Origin: Syntrophotaleaceae bacterium | Lineage (GTDB): Bacteria; Desulfobacterota; Desulfuromonadia; Desulfuromonadales; Syntrophotaleaceae | Assembly (NCBI GenBank): GCA_041390365.1 | Contig: JAWKQB010000001.1 | Location: 682,001-746,000 of the forward strand | Length of the DNA stretch: 64,000 nt | Reading direction: 5' to 3' | Shown: piece by piece, positions 15,666-24,428 of the stretch | Layout of the letters: each line of letters begins with the position of its first letter | Numbering within the stretch: position 1 is the first letter of the stretch | Translations under genes and position numbers: made by a program | Notes under the pieces: generated by a model | Seen by the model: only the letters and a program-made list of their open reading frames with translations | Told to the model about the DNA's origin: nothing | Database searches by the model: none

Positions 15666-18062
15666 TCAGAATTTTGCCGCCTCCAGGGCGTCCTCTGCCA
15701 TTTTTTTCCAGATAGGGTCTTTCCCCTTTTCGGCCAGTACCCTCCAAAGCTTAAGAGCCTCGTCCCGCCTGCCGTCGGCCAGCAAAATTTCACCACAGCG
15801 AAATGAAGCCTGGTCCCTGAACGTCCCGTCTGCAGCCAGCACCTGGTAGAGGGGCAGGGCTTTCGACCCGCGGCCCATTCGGCGCATGGCCTCGGCCTGC
15901 AGCAAAAGACCTTCAGCGGGGATCGCTTTTCCGCAGTCCCCCAGGCGTGAAGCGCAATTGATCACCCAGCCGTATTCTCCGAGATGCCAGAAAATCCTCT
16001 CTGCCACCAGTTCGATCTGGTTGTCGGTCGGTCGATTGCGGTCCTTGAGCATATCGGCCGCCTCCTTGTACCTGTCCAATCTCTGCAGGGATTTGAGAAG
16101 GAACAGGAAATGGGCGTTGCGGTCTTTTCCTTCCGGGAATTTGAGCAGGTAGCGACGGCTGTATTTTTCCACCTCCTGGTCCTCTTCCAGATCGGCATAG
16201 AGTTTGACCAGGGGGAGATAGAAGCGGTCGGCTTCGGCGCGTTTCTCCGCCTTTTCCAACAGATAGAGATAAACCCTGCATCCCCGCTCGAACAGTCCGA
16301 GTCGGGTAAAAGCCTCGGCCAGGGCCGGAAGAAAAGACCACTGGCCATGGCGCTCGAGCAGCAGGTCCCGATACTTTTCCACAAGCACCACGGCCTGATG
16401 GTCCTTGCCCTCGGCAACCAGGCTTTCGATCAATGGCGGAAGGATGTCAGCCAGCAATGCATCGGCTTCGGAGCGCAGGGATCCGCCGGCGAAATTGCGG
16501 CAGAAACTCTCAAGGCTCTCAATCGTTCGGATTCTGTCACCGTTCAGGAAGAGGGTCAGGCTGTATTTGAAAGCCGCTTCTTCACGCAGTTCCCGGCTGC
16601 CTGCCTCTCGGGCTATGCTTTGGTAATCTCGCAGAGCTCGCAGCAGTTGGTACTCTTCTCCACCCAGAACACCATGGTCCAGCATTTTCATCTTGGCCCT
16701 TTGTGCACTATCGGTGTCAGGAAAATCCTTGATGATTTTCGACATGTCTTTCAGCGCCTGCTCCACCTTTCCAGAACGGTAGTCGGTGAGAGCGATGGCG
16801 AACTGGGTCTGGCCGAGGGTGGAAGCGGGAAGATTGTGAAGGAGCAAAGTCCGGTAAAGTCTTGCTGCCAGTTCCCACTCGCCTGACTGGAAAAAAATTC
16901 CCGCGGCCCGATGGAGTGAATAGGACTTGTTTTTCGGCCAGCTTTTCCTGTTCAGCAGTTCCCGGTAGATTTCACGCGCTTTGTCCTGGTCGATACCGGC
17001 CATTGCATCGGCCGAGCGCAGAATGTAGAGAGGTTCCAGGGGCTCCGGCCATTGCGACCCGGAAGAGTCGAGAATTTCCAGAGCCTGCTGAAAATCGCCG
17101 CGGAACAGAGCCAGTTCGCTCAACAGCAATAGATAATGGAGCCGGAGCCCGGAGGACGGCGAATCGGCCACTTTTTTCAGCCGGTTCAGAGCCCGGTAAG
17201 GCTGACCGGTTCTCGCCAGGGCCAGACCATGCAGGTAGTCGATTCTCTCCTCGAGTTCCCGGGGGAGCCTGCCGGGCGGAAAGTTCTCGAGGATGGAGAG
17301 GGCTTCTTTCGGTCGAGCCTCTTTCATCAGTGCCTCGGCCTGGACCAAGAGAAGAAAGGGTGTGGAGCGGTCCGCAGACGAGATCGGGCCGACTCTGCCG
17401 GTTTCGTCCAGAATGCCCGACCAGTCGCCTGCCGCTGTCCGGTCAGCCAGACCGGCCAGGTCGGAAGGCAGGAGGTCACGGTTCAGAGCGGGCAGAGGCG
17501 GAAACGAGAAGATCAAAGGTGCATCGATGGTGAAAGGGTTTTGATAGGAGTCGAAAAATTCCTTCCACCGGCCGCTGTATCGGGAGGGCTTTCCCGGGGA
17601 ACTGACGGGGGCATTCTTCTGCCGTGTCGGCAGTCCGCTGATGCGGAAGGCGATGGCGGGTCGTTCATCGTTGCCTTCCTGCCAGAACAGTTCAAGCCGC
17701 ACCGTGGGGGAAACTTTTTCGGTAAGAGTGACGGCACGGGCGGGAACCTGGCGCAGCAGCAGGGAGATGAGCAGCTCATTCCGTGACTGGGCGACCAGAA
17801 TCTTCAGAAGGCGTCCGTCTTCCCGCGGCAGTTTAAGGTCGGGTTTGGCGGTCGCCGCGGCAAAAAAGAGGTCGACGCGTTGTCCTGAAACGGCCATGCG
17901 GTAGGCGGGGACCTCCGAAAATTCGAAACGGATCTGGGTGCCGGCCAGGTCATCCTTTTTGCTGACCGCGAAAAGTTGGGGAGAAACGGCCGCCTGCGCG
18001 GGGAGCAGAAGGGTGCCGAGAACCAGAAATGTCAGAAAAATGTGATTGATCGAACAGTTCAT
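15666..18062 (-). CDS. Exported AMIN-like/TPR protein heading the flagellar operon
   Basis: A 798-residue protein with a signal peptide (I-F-L-T-F-L-V-L-G-T-L-L-L-P-A-Q-A, cleavage expected after A-Q-A). Residues about 40-130 (I-R-F-E-F-S-E-V-P-A-Y-R-M ... R-V-D-L-F-F) look like an AMIN-type beta domain, which in other proteins binds peptidoglycan or secretins. From about residue 190 the sequence is a chain of degenerate tetratricopeptide helices (A-L-S-I-L-E-N-F-P-P, A-L-A-R-T-G-Q-P-Y-R-A-L-N-R-L, G-R-R-D-E-A-L-K-L-W). The gene lies directly behind a sigma-54-type promoter and 66 bases before flgB, so it is probably a periplasmic factor for flagellar assembly. That role is inferred from position. 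Confidence 0.8.
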   Translation of the reverse strand: MNCSINHIFLTFLVLGTLLLPAQAAVSPQLFAVSKKDDLAGTQIRFEFSEVPAYRMAVSGQRVDLFFAAATAKPDLKLPREDGRLLKILVAQSRNELLISLLLRQVPARAVTLTEKVSPTVRLELFWQEGNDERPAIAFRISGLPTRQKNAPVSSPGKPSRYSGRWKEFFDSYQNPFTIDAPLIFSFPPLPALNRDLLPSDLAGLADRTAAGDWSGILDETGRVGPISSADRSTPFLLLVQAEALMKEARPKEALSILENFPPGRLPRELEERIDYLHGLALARTGQPYRALNRLKKVADSPSSGLRLHYLLLLSELALFRGDFQQALEILDSSGSQWPEPLEPLYILRSADAMAGIDQDKAREIYRELLNRKSWPKNKSYSLHRAAGIFFQSGEWELAARLYRTLLLHNLPASTLGQTQFAIALTDYRSGKVEQALKDMSKIIKDFPDTDSAQRAKMKMLDHGVLGGEEYQLLRALRDYQSIAREAGSRELREEAAFKYSLTLFLNGDRIRTIESLESFCRNFAGGSLRSEADALLADILPPLIESLVAEGKDHQAVVLVEKYRDLLLERHGQWSFLPALAEAFTRLGLFERGCRVYLYLLEKAEKRAEADRFYLPLVKLYADLEEDQEVEKYSRRYLLKFPEGKDRNAHFLFLLKSLQRLDRYKEAADMLKDRNRPTDNQIELVAERIFWHLGEYGWVINCASRLGDCGKAIPAEGLLLQAEAMRRMGRGSKALPLYQVLAADGTFRDQASFRCGEILLADGRRDEALKLWRVLAEKGKDPIWKKMAEDALEAAKF

Positions 18063-18104
18063 GGAATATCATCCGAAAGCGGGGGACCTGTTGAATGCCA
18101 CCGG

Positions 18105-18121
18105 TGCTAATTATGTGCCAA
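18105..18121 (-). promoter_or_regulatory. Sigma-54 promoter of the flagellar operon
   Basis: On the minus strand the sequence reads TTGGCAC-ATAAT-TAGCA, matching TTGGCAC-N5-TTGCA with one mismatch. GG and GC are exactly 10 bases apart, as RpoN requires. Transcription would begin near 18094, about 30 bases before the TPR gene start at 18062. Confidence 0.75.
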
Positions 18122-18232
18122 GGGCTAAGGGGTTAAATAATTGACTATTTTGAGTGTGTGGCGGATCTGGAGGGCGAATAGGGCCGGATTTTTGACAAGA
18201 CATTGAAATGACAGGTGAACCTGTAAAATGTG

Positions 18233-18247
18233 TGGCATGTCCCATGC
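18233..18247 (+). promoter_or_regulatory. Weak sigma-54-like site upstream of cheA
   Basis: TGGCAT-GTCCC-ATGC keeps the GG-N10-GC spacing but differs at the last base of the -24 element and the first of the -12 element. It lies about 270 bases before cheA, directly after a 6-2-6 inverted repeat at 18211-18224. Confidence 0.3.
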
Positions 18248-18517
18248 GGGTTGGTACAGAAGTGTCGCACAGGGCAGTTGCGGAAGGACCGGCGGACAAA
18301 ATAAATCCGCAGATATGCGGGGGCTTTCTCCGGCTCCCTGGCGAAATTCCGGTACCTGCCGCTGGCCTGCGAGACGGGAAGAAAGGGGTTGCGGCCGGAT
18401 TGGTCCGGTTCTTGAAAGATTCAGTTTCCGAATACGGTTCAAGAGGAAAACCGCCATTGAGCAGAAGCTTGAATATGCATTGATCCGGGCACAAAAATTA
18501 ATTTCAGCGAGGGACTG

Positions 18518-21031
18518 ATGAGCAGCGATGTATTCTCTGAACAACTTGAAATTCTTAACGAATTCCTCCAGGAAAGCCGGGATATGCTCGACCAGTTGGA
18601 GCCGGCCATCATAGAGCTCGGGCAGAGTTGTCAAAAAGTCGACTGCTGGGAATTTCTGTCATGTTCCCATACCGGGTGCCCCCGCCATGGCCAATCTCCT
18701 GACAAGCCCTGCTGGCTCGATACAGGATATCTGGAGCAGGGCTCCAAGACCTGCACAAAGGCGGCCTCCGAGGAGGAATGCCGCGCCTGTTCGGTCATTC
18801 GCCAAACCAATGGCGATCCCCAGACCATGAATGCCATCTTCCGGCTGTTCCATTCCATGAAAGGCAGTGCAGGGTTTCTGGAGCTGAACAATATTTCCAG
18901 GGTCGCCCACGAGGCGGAAAGCCTGCTCGATCTGATCCGGGCCGGAAAAATTAGTATGGAGCCGGAGCATGTCAATCAGCTCTGCCAGGCCTGCGATTTT
19001 GCCCGGTCGGCCATGGATTGCGTGGAGAGGGAAGCCAACGACGAATCGATGGGAGCTGCGGCGGATGAAATGGCCGAGCGGTTCGCCTGGCTGGCTGCCG
19101 AGGCCCTGAAGCGGGCGGCAGCGGAGGGTGCGGACAGGCAGGATGCCCCGGAAAAGGCGGAGAACCGGCCTGTCATCGAGGATGAGCTGGCGATGCTGAT
19201 CAGTCCCGACATGATCGAACGGTTTGTGCAGGAAGCCGACGAACTGCTGCAGCAGGTCGAGCTGGGTCTGCTATCCTGGGACGGCTCTCCTCCGGATGCC
19301 GAATCGATCGCCGCCCTGTTCCGCAATGTTCATAGTTTCAAGGGCAATTGCGGATTTTTCGGCTATCGGTCCATGGAGCAGCTCAGCCACCAGATGGAAA
19401 CGGCTCTCGATGTCGTCAAATCAGGCGGGCGGATCCTGTCGGACTCCCCGGCTGAAAATCTTCTGTTCGTCCTGGACGGTCTGCGGTCCGCCGTTGCCGA
19501 AATTTCTTCCGGCGGACGGGGAAACGTTCCCGACCTCGAGGAGCGTCTGGCCGCCTTGAGCCGGCTGGAAATGGAAGCTCCCCAGGGAGGGGGGGAGCCC
19601 CTCCTGCTGGGTGAGATTCTGGTTCAGGAGGGGCTGGCCGACGCCGGGGCCGTCGAGGAGGCTCTTGCCCTGCAGCGCAAGCCTTTGGGCGAGTTGCTGG
19701 TGGAAAAGGGGGCAATCCGTCCCGAGCAGATCGAGCAGGCTCTGAACATCCAGAAGAAGAGTTCGGAGCCCCGGCCTGAAACGGGTCCAAGGCCGGCAGC
19801 ACCCAGCCAGGAAAGCAACAAGAAGCAGGCCGTGGTCAACCGGCAGGACATCCGTGTCGACCTCGCCAAGCTGGACGATCTGATCAACCTCATCGGTGAA
19901 ATGGTTATCGCGGAAAACATGCTGCTGCGCAGCCCTGACCTGGAAGGTCTGGAGCTGGACAATTTCAACAAGGCCGCCCAGCAGATGAGCAAAATCGTCC
20001 GGGATCTTCAGGAAATGGCCATGATTATCCGCATGGTCCCCGTGTCGGGTCTTTTCCGGCGGATGATCCGCCTGGTTCACGACCTTTCTGTAAAGTCCGG
20101 AAAAAAGGTCGATCTTCAGCTTTTCGGACAGGAGACCGAAGTCGACAAGACGGTGATAGAACAGATCACCGACCCTCTGGTGCACCTCCTGCGCAACTCG
20201 CTGGATCACGGCCTGGAAATGCCCGATGAGCGGGTTGACGCCGGGAAGCCGGAAAAGGGTGTGGTCAAGTTGTCTGCCCGCCATCAGGAAGGGGAAGTCT
20301 GGATCTCCGTCGAGGACGACGGGCGCGGGCTGAACCGGGAAAAGATCCTGTCCAAGGCCCGCACCAAGGGATTGGTGGCCGGGACCGGAGAAGAGATGAG
20401 CGACAAGGAGGTGTTTAACTTGATTTTCCAGCCCGGTTTCTCCACGGCGGACAAGGTAACCGATGTGTCCGGCCGTGGCGTGGGCATGGACGTGGTCAAG
20501 CAGAATCTGGAGAAGATCAAGGGCAAGATCGACGTCACCAGCCGGTTCGGCAAGGGGACCCGCATCGACCTGCGCATCCCCCTGACCCTGGCGATCATCG
20601 ACGGCATGCTGGTTCGGGTCGGGGAAGCGAAGTGCATCGTGCCGCTGCTGGCCATCCAGGAAATCTTCCGACCCAGTCCCGAGGCGATCACGGTCATGCC
20701 CGACGGCCTGCAACTGGTGCGGGTCCGGGAAAAATTCTACCCGATCAAGTATCTCTACCGCATTCTGCAGGAAGAACCGACCTCAACCGAAGTCTGTGAC
20801 GGCGTTCTGATCGTTCTGGAGTACCAGGACAATAATATCTGCCTTCTGGTGGACGAGATTCTCGGCCAGCAGCAGACCGTCATCAAGGGGCTGTCGGAAT
20901 ATCTGGGCAATGTCAACATCGCTTCGGGCTGTACCATTCTCGGCAATGGCGAGGTCTGTCTCATCCTGGATGTAGCCACTCTGACCGAGGGAGCCGGCAG
21001 GGCCCGCTCGGCACCGGCTCAGGCTGTCTGA
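18518..21031 (+). CDS. cheA: Chemotaxis histidine kinase CheA with two-CW insert and two Hpt domains
   Basis: An 837-residue CheA-type kinase. Two phosphotransfer domains are visible, with probable phospho-acceptors His112 (F-H-S-M-K-G-S-A-G-F) and His272 (V-H-S-F-K-G-N-C-G-F). A cysteine-rich segment (C38, C43, C49, C54, C65, C79, C88, C91; CWEF at 43-46 and PCW at 64-66) interrupts Hpt1 and matches the two-CW pattern. Residues 361-414 are a tandem L-G-E-I-L-V-Q-E-G-L / L-G-E-L-L-V-E-K-G-A module like the N terminus of type II secretion ATPases. Then come the dimerisation helix pair, the ATP-binding domain (L-L-R-N-S-L-D-H-G; D-D-G-R-G-L; G-R-G-V-G-M-D) and a C-terminal CheW-like domain. It starts the che block, 17 bases before cheR. 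Confidence 0.95.
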   Translation: MSSDVFSEQLEILNEFLQESRDMLDQLEPAIIELGQSCQKVDCWEFLSCSHTGCPRHGQSPDKPCWLDTGYLEQGSKTCTKAASEEECRACSVIRQTNGDPQTMNAIFRLFHSMKGSAGFLELNNISRVAHEAESLLDLIRAGKISMEPEHVNQLCQACDFARSAMDCVEREANDESMGAAADEMAERFAWLAAEALKRAAAEGADRQDAPEKAENRPVIEDELAMLISPDMIERFVQEADELLQQVELGLLSWDGSPPDAESIAALFRNVHSFKGNCGFFGYRSMEQLSHQMETALDVVKSGGRILSDSPAENLLFVLDGLRSAVAEISSGGRGNVPDLEERLAALSRLEMEAPQGGGEPLLLGEILVQEGLADAGAVEEALALQRKPLGELLVEKGAIRPEQIEQALNIQKKSSEPRPETGPRPAAPSQESNKKQAVVNRQDIRVDLAKLDDLINLIGEMVIAENMLLRSPDLEGLELDNFNKAAQQMSKIVRDLQEMAMIIRMVPVSGLFRRMIRLVHDLSVKSGKKVDLQLFGQETEVDKTVIEQITDPLVHLLRNSLDHGLEMPDERVDAGKPEKGVVKLSARHQEGEVWISVEDDGRGLNREKILSKARTKGLVAGTGEEMSDKEVFNLIFQPGFSTADKVTDVSGRGVGMDVVKQNLEKIKGKIDVTSRFGKGTRIDLRIPLTLAIIDGMLVRVGEAKCIVPLLAIQEIFRPSPEAITVMPDGLQLVRVREKFYPIKYLYRILQEEPTSTEVCDGVLIVLEYQDNNICLLVDEILGQQQTVIKGLSEYLGNVNIASGCTILGNGEVCLILDVATLTEGAGRARSAPAQAV

Positions 21032-21048
21032 AGAAAGGGGAGGACCGG

Positions 21049-21909
21049 ATGAGTTTTTCCGATCTCGATAACTCGGCCCTGATGCCCATCACCGAGGAGG
21101 AATTCGGGTTGCTGCGCAGCCTGATTCACAGGAAATTTGGCATCAACCTGAGCGATCAGAAAAAATCCCTGCTGGTAGGGCGTTTGCAGAAGCTTCTGCG
21201 CCATTCGGGACATGCCTCATTCAGGGACTATTACGAAACGCTGCTCAACGATCAAAGCGAACAGAATCTGAGTCAGCTGGTGGACCGCATTTCCACCAAC
21301 CACACCTACTTCAACCGGGAAAAGGCGCACTTCGACTTTTTTCTCGAGACCGCCCTGCCGACGGTGGCCAACAGGCTGAGACAGACCAAGGATCACGATC
21401 TTCGCGTCTGGTGCGCCGGCTGTTCAACCGGGGAAGAGGCCTACATGCTTCTGATGCTGATGCATGAATATTTCGGTGAAGAGTATAAGCGCTGGAACTG
21501 TGGAATTCTGGCCACCGACATCTCCTCCCGGGTGCTTGAGCAGGCCGAGACAGGAGTCTATCCCGAAGAGAAAATTACACTGTTGCCGGAATCCTACAAG
21601 AAAAAATACCTGCGACCCCAGGGAAGCGGCCACTACATGTTCCGCGAAGATCTTCTCAAGGAGGCCGTGTTTCGCCGGTTCAATCTGATGAATGAGAAAT
21701 TTCCCTTCAAAAAGGCCTTTCATATCATCTTCTGTCGAAATGTCATGATCTATTTCGACGCCGAGACCCGCGCCGGACTGGTCAGCAGGTTCCACCAGGT
21801 CATGCAGCCGGGCGGCTACCTGTTTATCGGCCATTCGGAAACCCTGGGCCGGCAGCAGAACCAGTTCAAGTATGTGATGCCCGCCGTTTACCAGAAGGAG
21901 CAGTCATGA
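21049..21909 (+). CDS. cheR: Chemotaxis protein methyltransferase CheR
   Basis: A 286-residue S-adenosylmethionine-dependent enzyme that methylates glutamates on chemoreceptors. The N-terminal helical CheR-N domain (F-G-L-L-R-S-L-I-H-R-K-F-G-I-N-L) is followed by the methyltransferase domain with W-C-A-G-C-S-T-G-E-E-A-Y (cofactor site), N-H-T-Y-F-N-R-E and F-C-R-N-V-M-I-Y-F. The stop overlaps the cheB start by 4 bases. No receptor gene is in this window, so its target is encoded elsewhere. Confidence 0.96.
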   Translation: MSFSDLDNSALMPITEEEFGLLRSLIHRKFGINLSDQKKSLLVGRLQKLLRHSGHASFRDYYETLLNDQSEQNLSQLVDRISTNHTYFNREKAHFDFFLETALPTVANRLRQTKDHDLRVWCAGCSTGEEAYMLLMLMHEYFGEEYKRWNCGILATDISSRVLEQAETGVYPEEKITLLPESYKKKYLRPQGSGHYMFREDLLKEAVFRRFNLMNEKFPFKKAFHIIFCRNVMIYFDAETRAGLVSRFHQVMQPGGYLFIGHSETLGRQQNQFKYVMPAVYQKEQS

Positions 21910-22970
21910 GGGGTGGTAAAGTACGGGTACTGATTGTAGACGATTCCGCCCTGGTTCGGCAGTTGCTCAGCAGAGGGCTGGCGATGGATCCTGACATCGA
22001 AGTGGTCGGCACGGCTGCCGATCCCTACGAAGCCCGGGACAAGATCGTCGAACTCGAACCGGACGTTCTGACCCTGGACGTGGAAATGCCCCGCATGGAC
22101 GGCGTCGATTTCCTGCGGCGCCTTATGCCCCAGTATCCGATTCCGGTGCTCATGGTCAGTTCCCTGACCCAGCGGGGAAAGCAGATTACTTTGGAAGCCC
22201 TGGACGCCGGGGCCGTCGATTTCGTCTCCAAACCGAGTACCGATGTCGCCCGCGGTCTGACCGGAATGCTGCAGGAGCTGAGAACCAAGGTGAAGTTGAC
22301 CTCCCGGGCCAACGTTTCGCACTGGAAGGGGAAGAGACCGGTTGCGGCCGGGCCGACAAAGGCCGCTCCGGTGCGGGCTCTGGCCGAGTCGACGGACAAG
22401 GTGATCGCCATAGGCGCCTCCACCGGCGGCACGGAGGCCATTCGCAAGATGCTGGTCGATTTTCCGGTGGCCATGCCGGGGGTGGTCATTGTGCAGCACA
22501 TGCCCGCCGGTTTTACCAAAATGTTTGCCGATCGCCTCAACCAGCTGTGCGCCATGGAGGTCAAGGAAGCGGAAACGGGCGATCGCGTCATGCCGGGTCG
22601 CGTCTTGATCGGGCCCGGCGGCAAGCACATGCGGGTGGTGCGGTCGGGGGGGATCTATCTGGTCGAATGCACCCCCGGCGATCCGGTCAGCGGACACTGC
22701 CCTTCGGTGGATGTGCTGATGCACTCGGTGGCCCGCCATGTGGGCGCCAATGCCCTCGGGGTGATGCTGACGGGAATGGGGGCGGACGGTGCGGACGGCA
22801 TGTTGGCCATGCGCAGATCAGGTGCGCGTACTTTGGCTCAGGATGAGGCGTCTTCAGTCGTTTTTGGCATGCCCAAGGTGGCTTTTGAAAAAGGCGGTGC
22901 CGAACGACTGGTTCCCCTGGAGCAGATGACTTCAGCTGTTATCGAACTGTTATCGAAACGGATATCATGA
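21906..22970 (+). CDS. cheB: Chemotaxis response regulator protein-glutamate methylesterase CheB
   Basis: A 354-residue two-domain enzyme. The receiver has V-D-D-S near the start and the phospho-acceptor Asp58 (L-T-L-D-V-E-M-P-R-M-D-G). The C-terminal esterase has its catalytic serine in G-A-S-T-G-G-T-E-A, histidine in V-Q-H-M-P-A-G-F, and aspartate in G-M-G-A-D-G-A-D-G-M. It removes methyl groups from receptors and counteracts CheR. It overlaps cheR and cheD by 4 bases each, which indicates coupled translation. Confidence 0.97.
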   Translation: MRGGKVRVLIVDDSALVRQLLSRGLAMDPDIEVVGTAADPYEARDKIVELEPDVLTLDVEMPRMDGVDFLRRLMPQYPIPVLMVSSLTQRGKQITLEALDAGAVDFVSKPSTDVARGLTGMLQELRTKVKLTSRANVSHWKGKRPVAAGPTKAAPVRALAESTDKVIAIGASTGGTEAIRKMLVDFPVAMPGVVIVQHMPAGFTKMFADRLNQLCAMEVKEAETGDRVMPGRVLIGPGGKHMRVVRSGGIYLVECTPGDPVSGHCPSVDVLMHSVARHVGANALGVMLTGMGADGADGMLAMRRSGARTLAQDEASSVVFGMPKVAFEKGGAERLVPLEQMTSAVIELLSKRIS

Positions 22971-23455
22971 AAGACATTATTCTTGGCATAGGGGACTACG
23001 GAGCATCCAACAGCCCCGGTTCGACGGTGAAAACCTTTGCCCTGGGATCCTGCGTCGCAGTGATCGTTCTGGACCCGAAGACCCACACCGTCGGCATGGT
23101 GCATGTGGCGTTGCCCGATTCCAGCATCAATGAGGCCAAAGGGAGGGAGCGGCCGGGATATTTCGCCGATCTCGGGGTTCCCCTGCTGTTGAAGGAGATG
23201 ACCCGATGCGGAGCGCCGTCCAACGGCCGAGGCCTGGTGGTCAAGCTGGTTGGAGGTGCCTCGATCATGGACCATAGCGAAACTTTCAATATCGGCAAGC
23301 GCAATGTCCTGGCCATCAAGAAAATGCTCTGGTCCTTCGGCATGGGTCCTCTCGCCGAGGACGTTGGAGGCAATCACAGCAGGACGGTGACCGTGGCCGT
23401 CGACACCGGGAAGGTTGTCGTTTCCTGCCCCGGCCGGGGTCAATGGGAGGTTTGA
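22967..23455 (+). CDS. cheD: Chemoreceptor glutamine deamidase CheD
   Basis: A 162-residue enzyme that deamidates receptor glutamines and in some bacteria interacts with CheC-type phosphatases. The catalytic cysteine is in L-G-S-C-V-A-V and the histidine in G-M-V-H-V-A-L-P, followed by the family pattern Y-F-A-D-L-G-V-P-L-L and V-K-L-V-G-G-A. Its presence beside several CheX-like phosphatases fits the CheC/CheD feedback known in Bacillus and Thermotoga. Here no true CheC is recognised. Confidence 0.95.
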   Translation: MKDIILGIGDYGASNSPGSTVKTFALGSCVAVIVLDPKTHTVGMVHVALPDSSINEAKGRERPGYFADLGVPLLLKEMTRCGAPSNGRGLVVKLVGGASIMDHSETFNIGKRNVLAIKKMLWSFGMGPLAEDVGGNHSRTVTVAVDTGKVVVSCPGRGQWEV

Positions 23456-23461
23456 GAGTCA

Positions 23462-24331
23462 ATGAAAATACAGACCGTCGATCAAGAAGCTGTCCGGCAG
23501 GCGATTGAGAAACTTCCCCTGTTCTCTCCCAACGCCCTGAACCTTCTCCAGGTCATCGCGGACCCCGACCATGACCTGGACGATGTGGTCCGCATCGTCA
23601 AGTTCGACTCGGCGCTGACGGTGCGCGTCCTCAAGATCGTCAACTCCCCGGTGTACGGCCTTGTCAAACCGGTGACCTCCATCGAGCGGGCACTCAGCTA
23701 CCTCGGCGAAAGAACGGTGGTCAGCATCGCCATTGAACAGAATGCCGGAGACCTGCTGCAGAAGACCCTTGTCGGTTATCACGCGCAACAGGGTGATCTG
23801 TGGCGCCACGACCTTTTTGCGGCCATTGCATCCCGCGAAGTGGCCAGACACGCCCGGCATGAGTTGGAAATCGATCTCGCCTTCACCGCAGGCCTGCTGC
23901 ACGACATCGGCAAATCGGTCTTCTCCTCCTTCTGGGAAGGGGCGTCCCAGGAGGCCCTGGAGCATATCGATCAGGGTGAGGTGCGGGATTATCTCGAGGC
24001 GGAACAGGTTCTTGCAGGCATGGATCATACCCATGTCGGACTGGAGATCAGCCGGCACTGGCAGTTGCCCCAGGCTCTGCAGATGGCTATCCGTTACCAT
24101 CATCAACCCGAAAAGACCGAGGAAGAGGTTCGTCCTCTGGTCTATGCCGTCCATCTTGGAGATATCATCGCGATGATGGCGGGGTTTTCCACCGGCAGCG
24201 ACGGCATGCAGTACCACCTCGATCGGCGGTATCAGGACTACTTCGATATCAATTCGACAACCCTGGCCAGGATTTTGCTGAATTCCGGCGAAGAATTCAG
24301 ACAGGCTGAAGCATCGATGGCCAACAGCTGA
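23462..24331 (+). CDS. HDOD-domain signalling protein
   Basis: A 289-residue protein filled by one HDOD domain (about residues 12-215): K-L-P-L-F-S-P-N-A-L-N-L-L ... L-T-V-R-V-L-K-I-V-N-S-P-V-Y-G ... G-L-L-H-D-I-G-K. HDOD domains are HD relatives that usually lack hydrolase activity; this one keeps H-D in the L-L-H-D-I-G-K motif. Such proteins are abundant in Geobacter relatives and often sit beside chemotaxis genes. The gene starts 6 bases after cheD and probably belongs to the same transcript. The output is unknown. Confidence 0.88.
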   Translation: MKIQTVDQEAVRQAIEKLPLFSPNALNLLQVIADPDHDLDDVVRIVKFDSALTVRVLKIVNSPVYGLVKPVTSIERALSYLGERTVVSIAIEQNAGDLLQKTLVGYHAQQGDLWRHDLFAAIASREVARHARHELEIDLAFTAGLLHDIGKSVFSSFWEGASQEALEHIDQGEVRDYLEAEQVLAGMDHTHVGLEISRHWQLPQALQMAIRYHHQPEKTEEEVRPLVYAVHLGDIIAMMAGFSTGSDGMQYHLDRRYQDYFDINSTTLARILLNSGEEFRQAEASMANS

Positions 24332-24428
24332 AGGGTGGAAAGATTTCGGACCCTGAGGTTTTTTTGATCAAAACGGATGATGAATATCGGCAATCTGGAA
24401 CAATCAGGTCCGGACAGGAGGTTTGAGA

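Larger units (their letters stand above)
18063..18517. other. Divergent control region between the flagellar operon and cheA
   Basis: 455 bases without a convincing gene. It holds the sigma-54-type promoter of the flagellar operon (18105-18121, minus strand), a weaker sigma-54-like site towards cheA (18233-18247, plus strand) and a 6-2-6 inverted repeat ACAGGT-GA-ACCTGT at 18211-18224. Several open frames cross the region but have no ribosome site or recognisable protein pattern. Confidence 0.6.
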
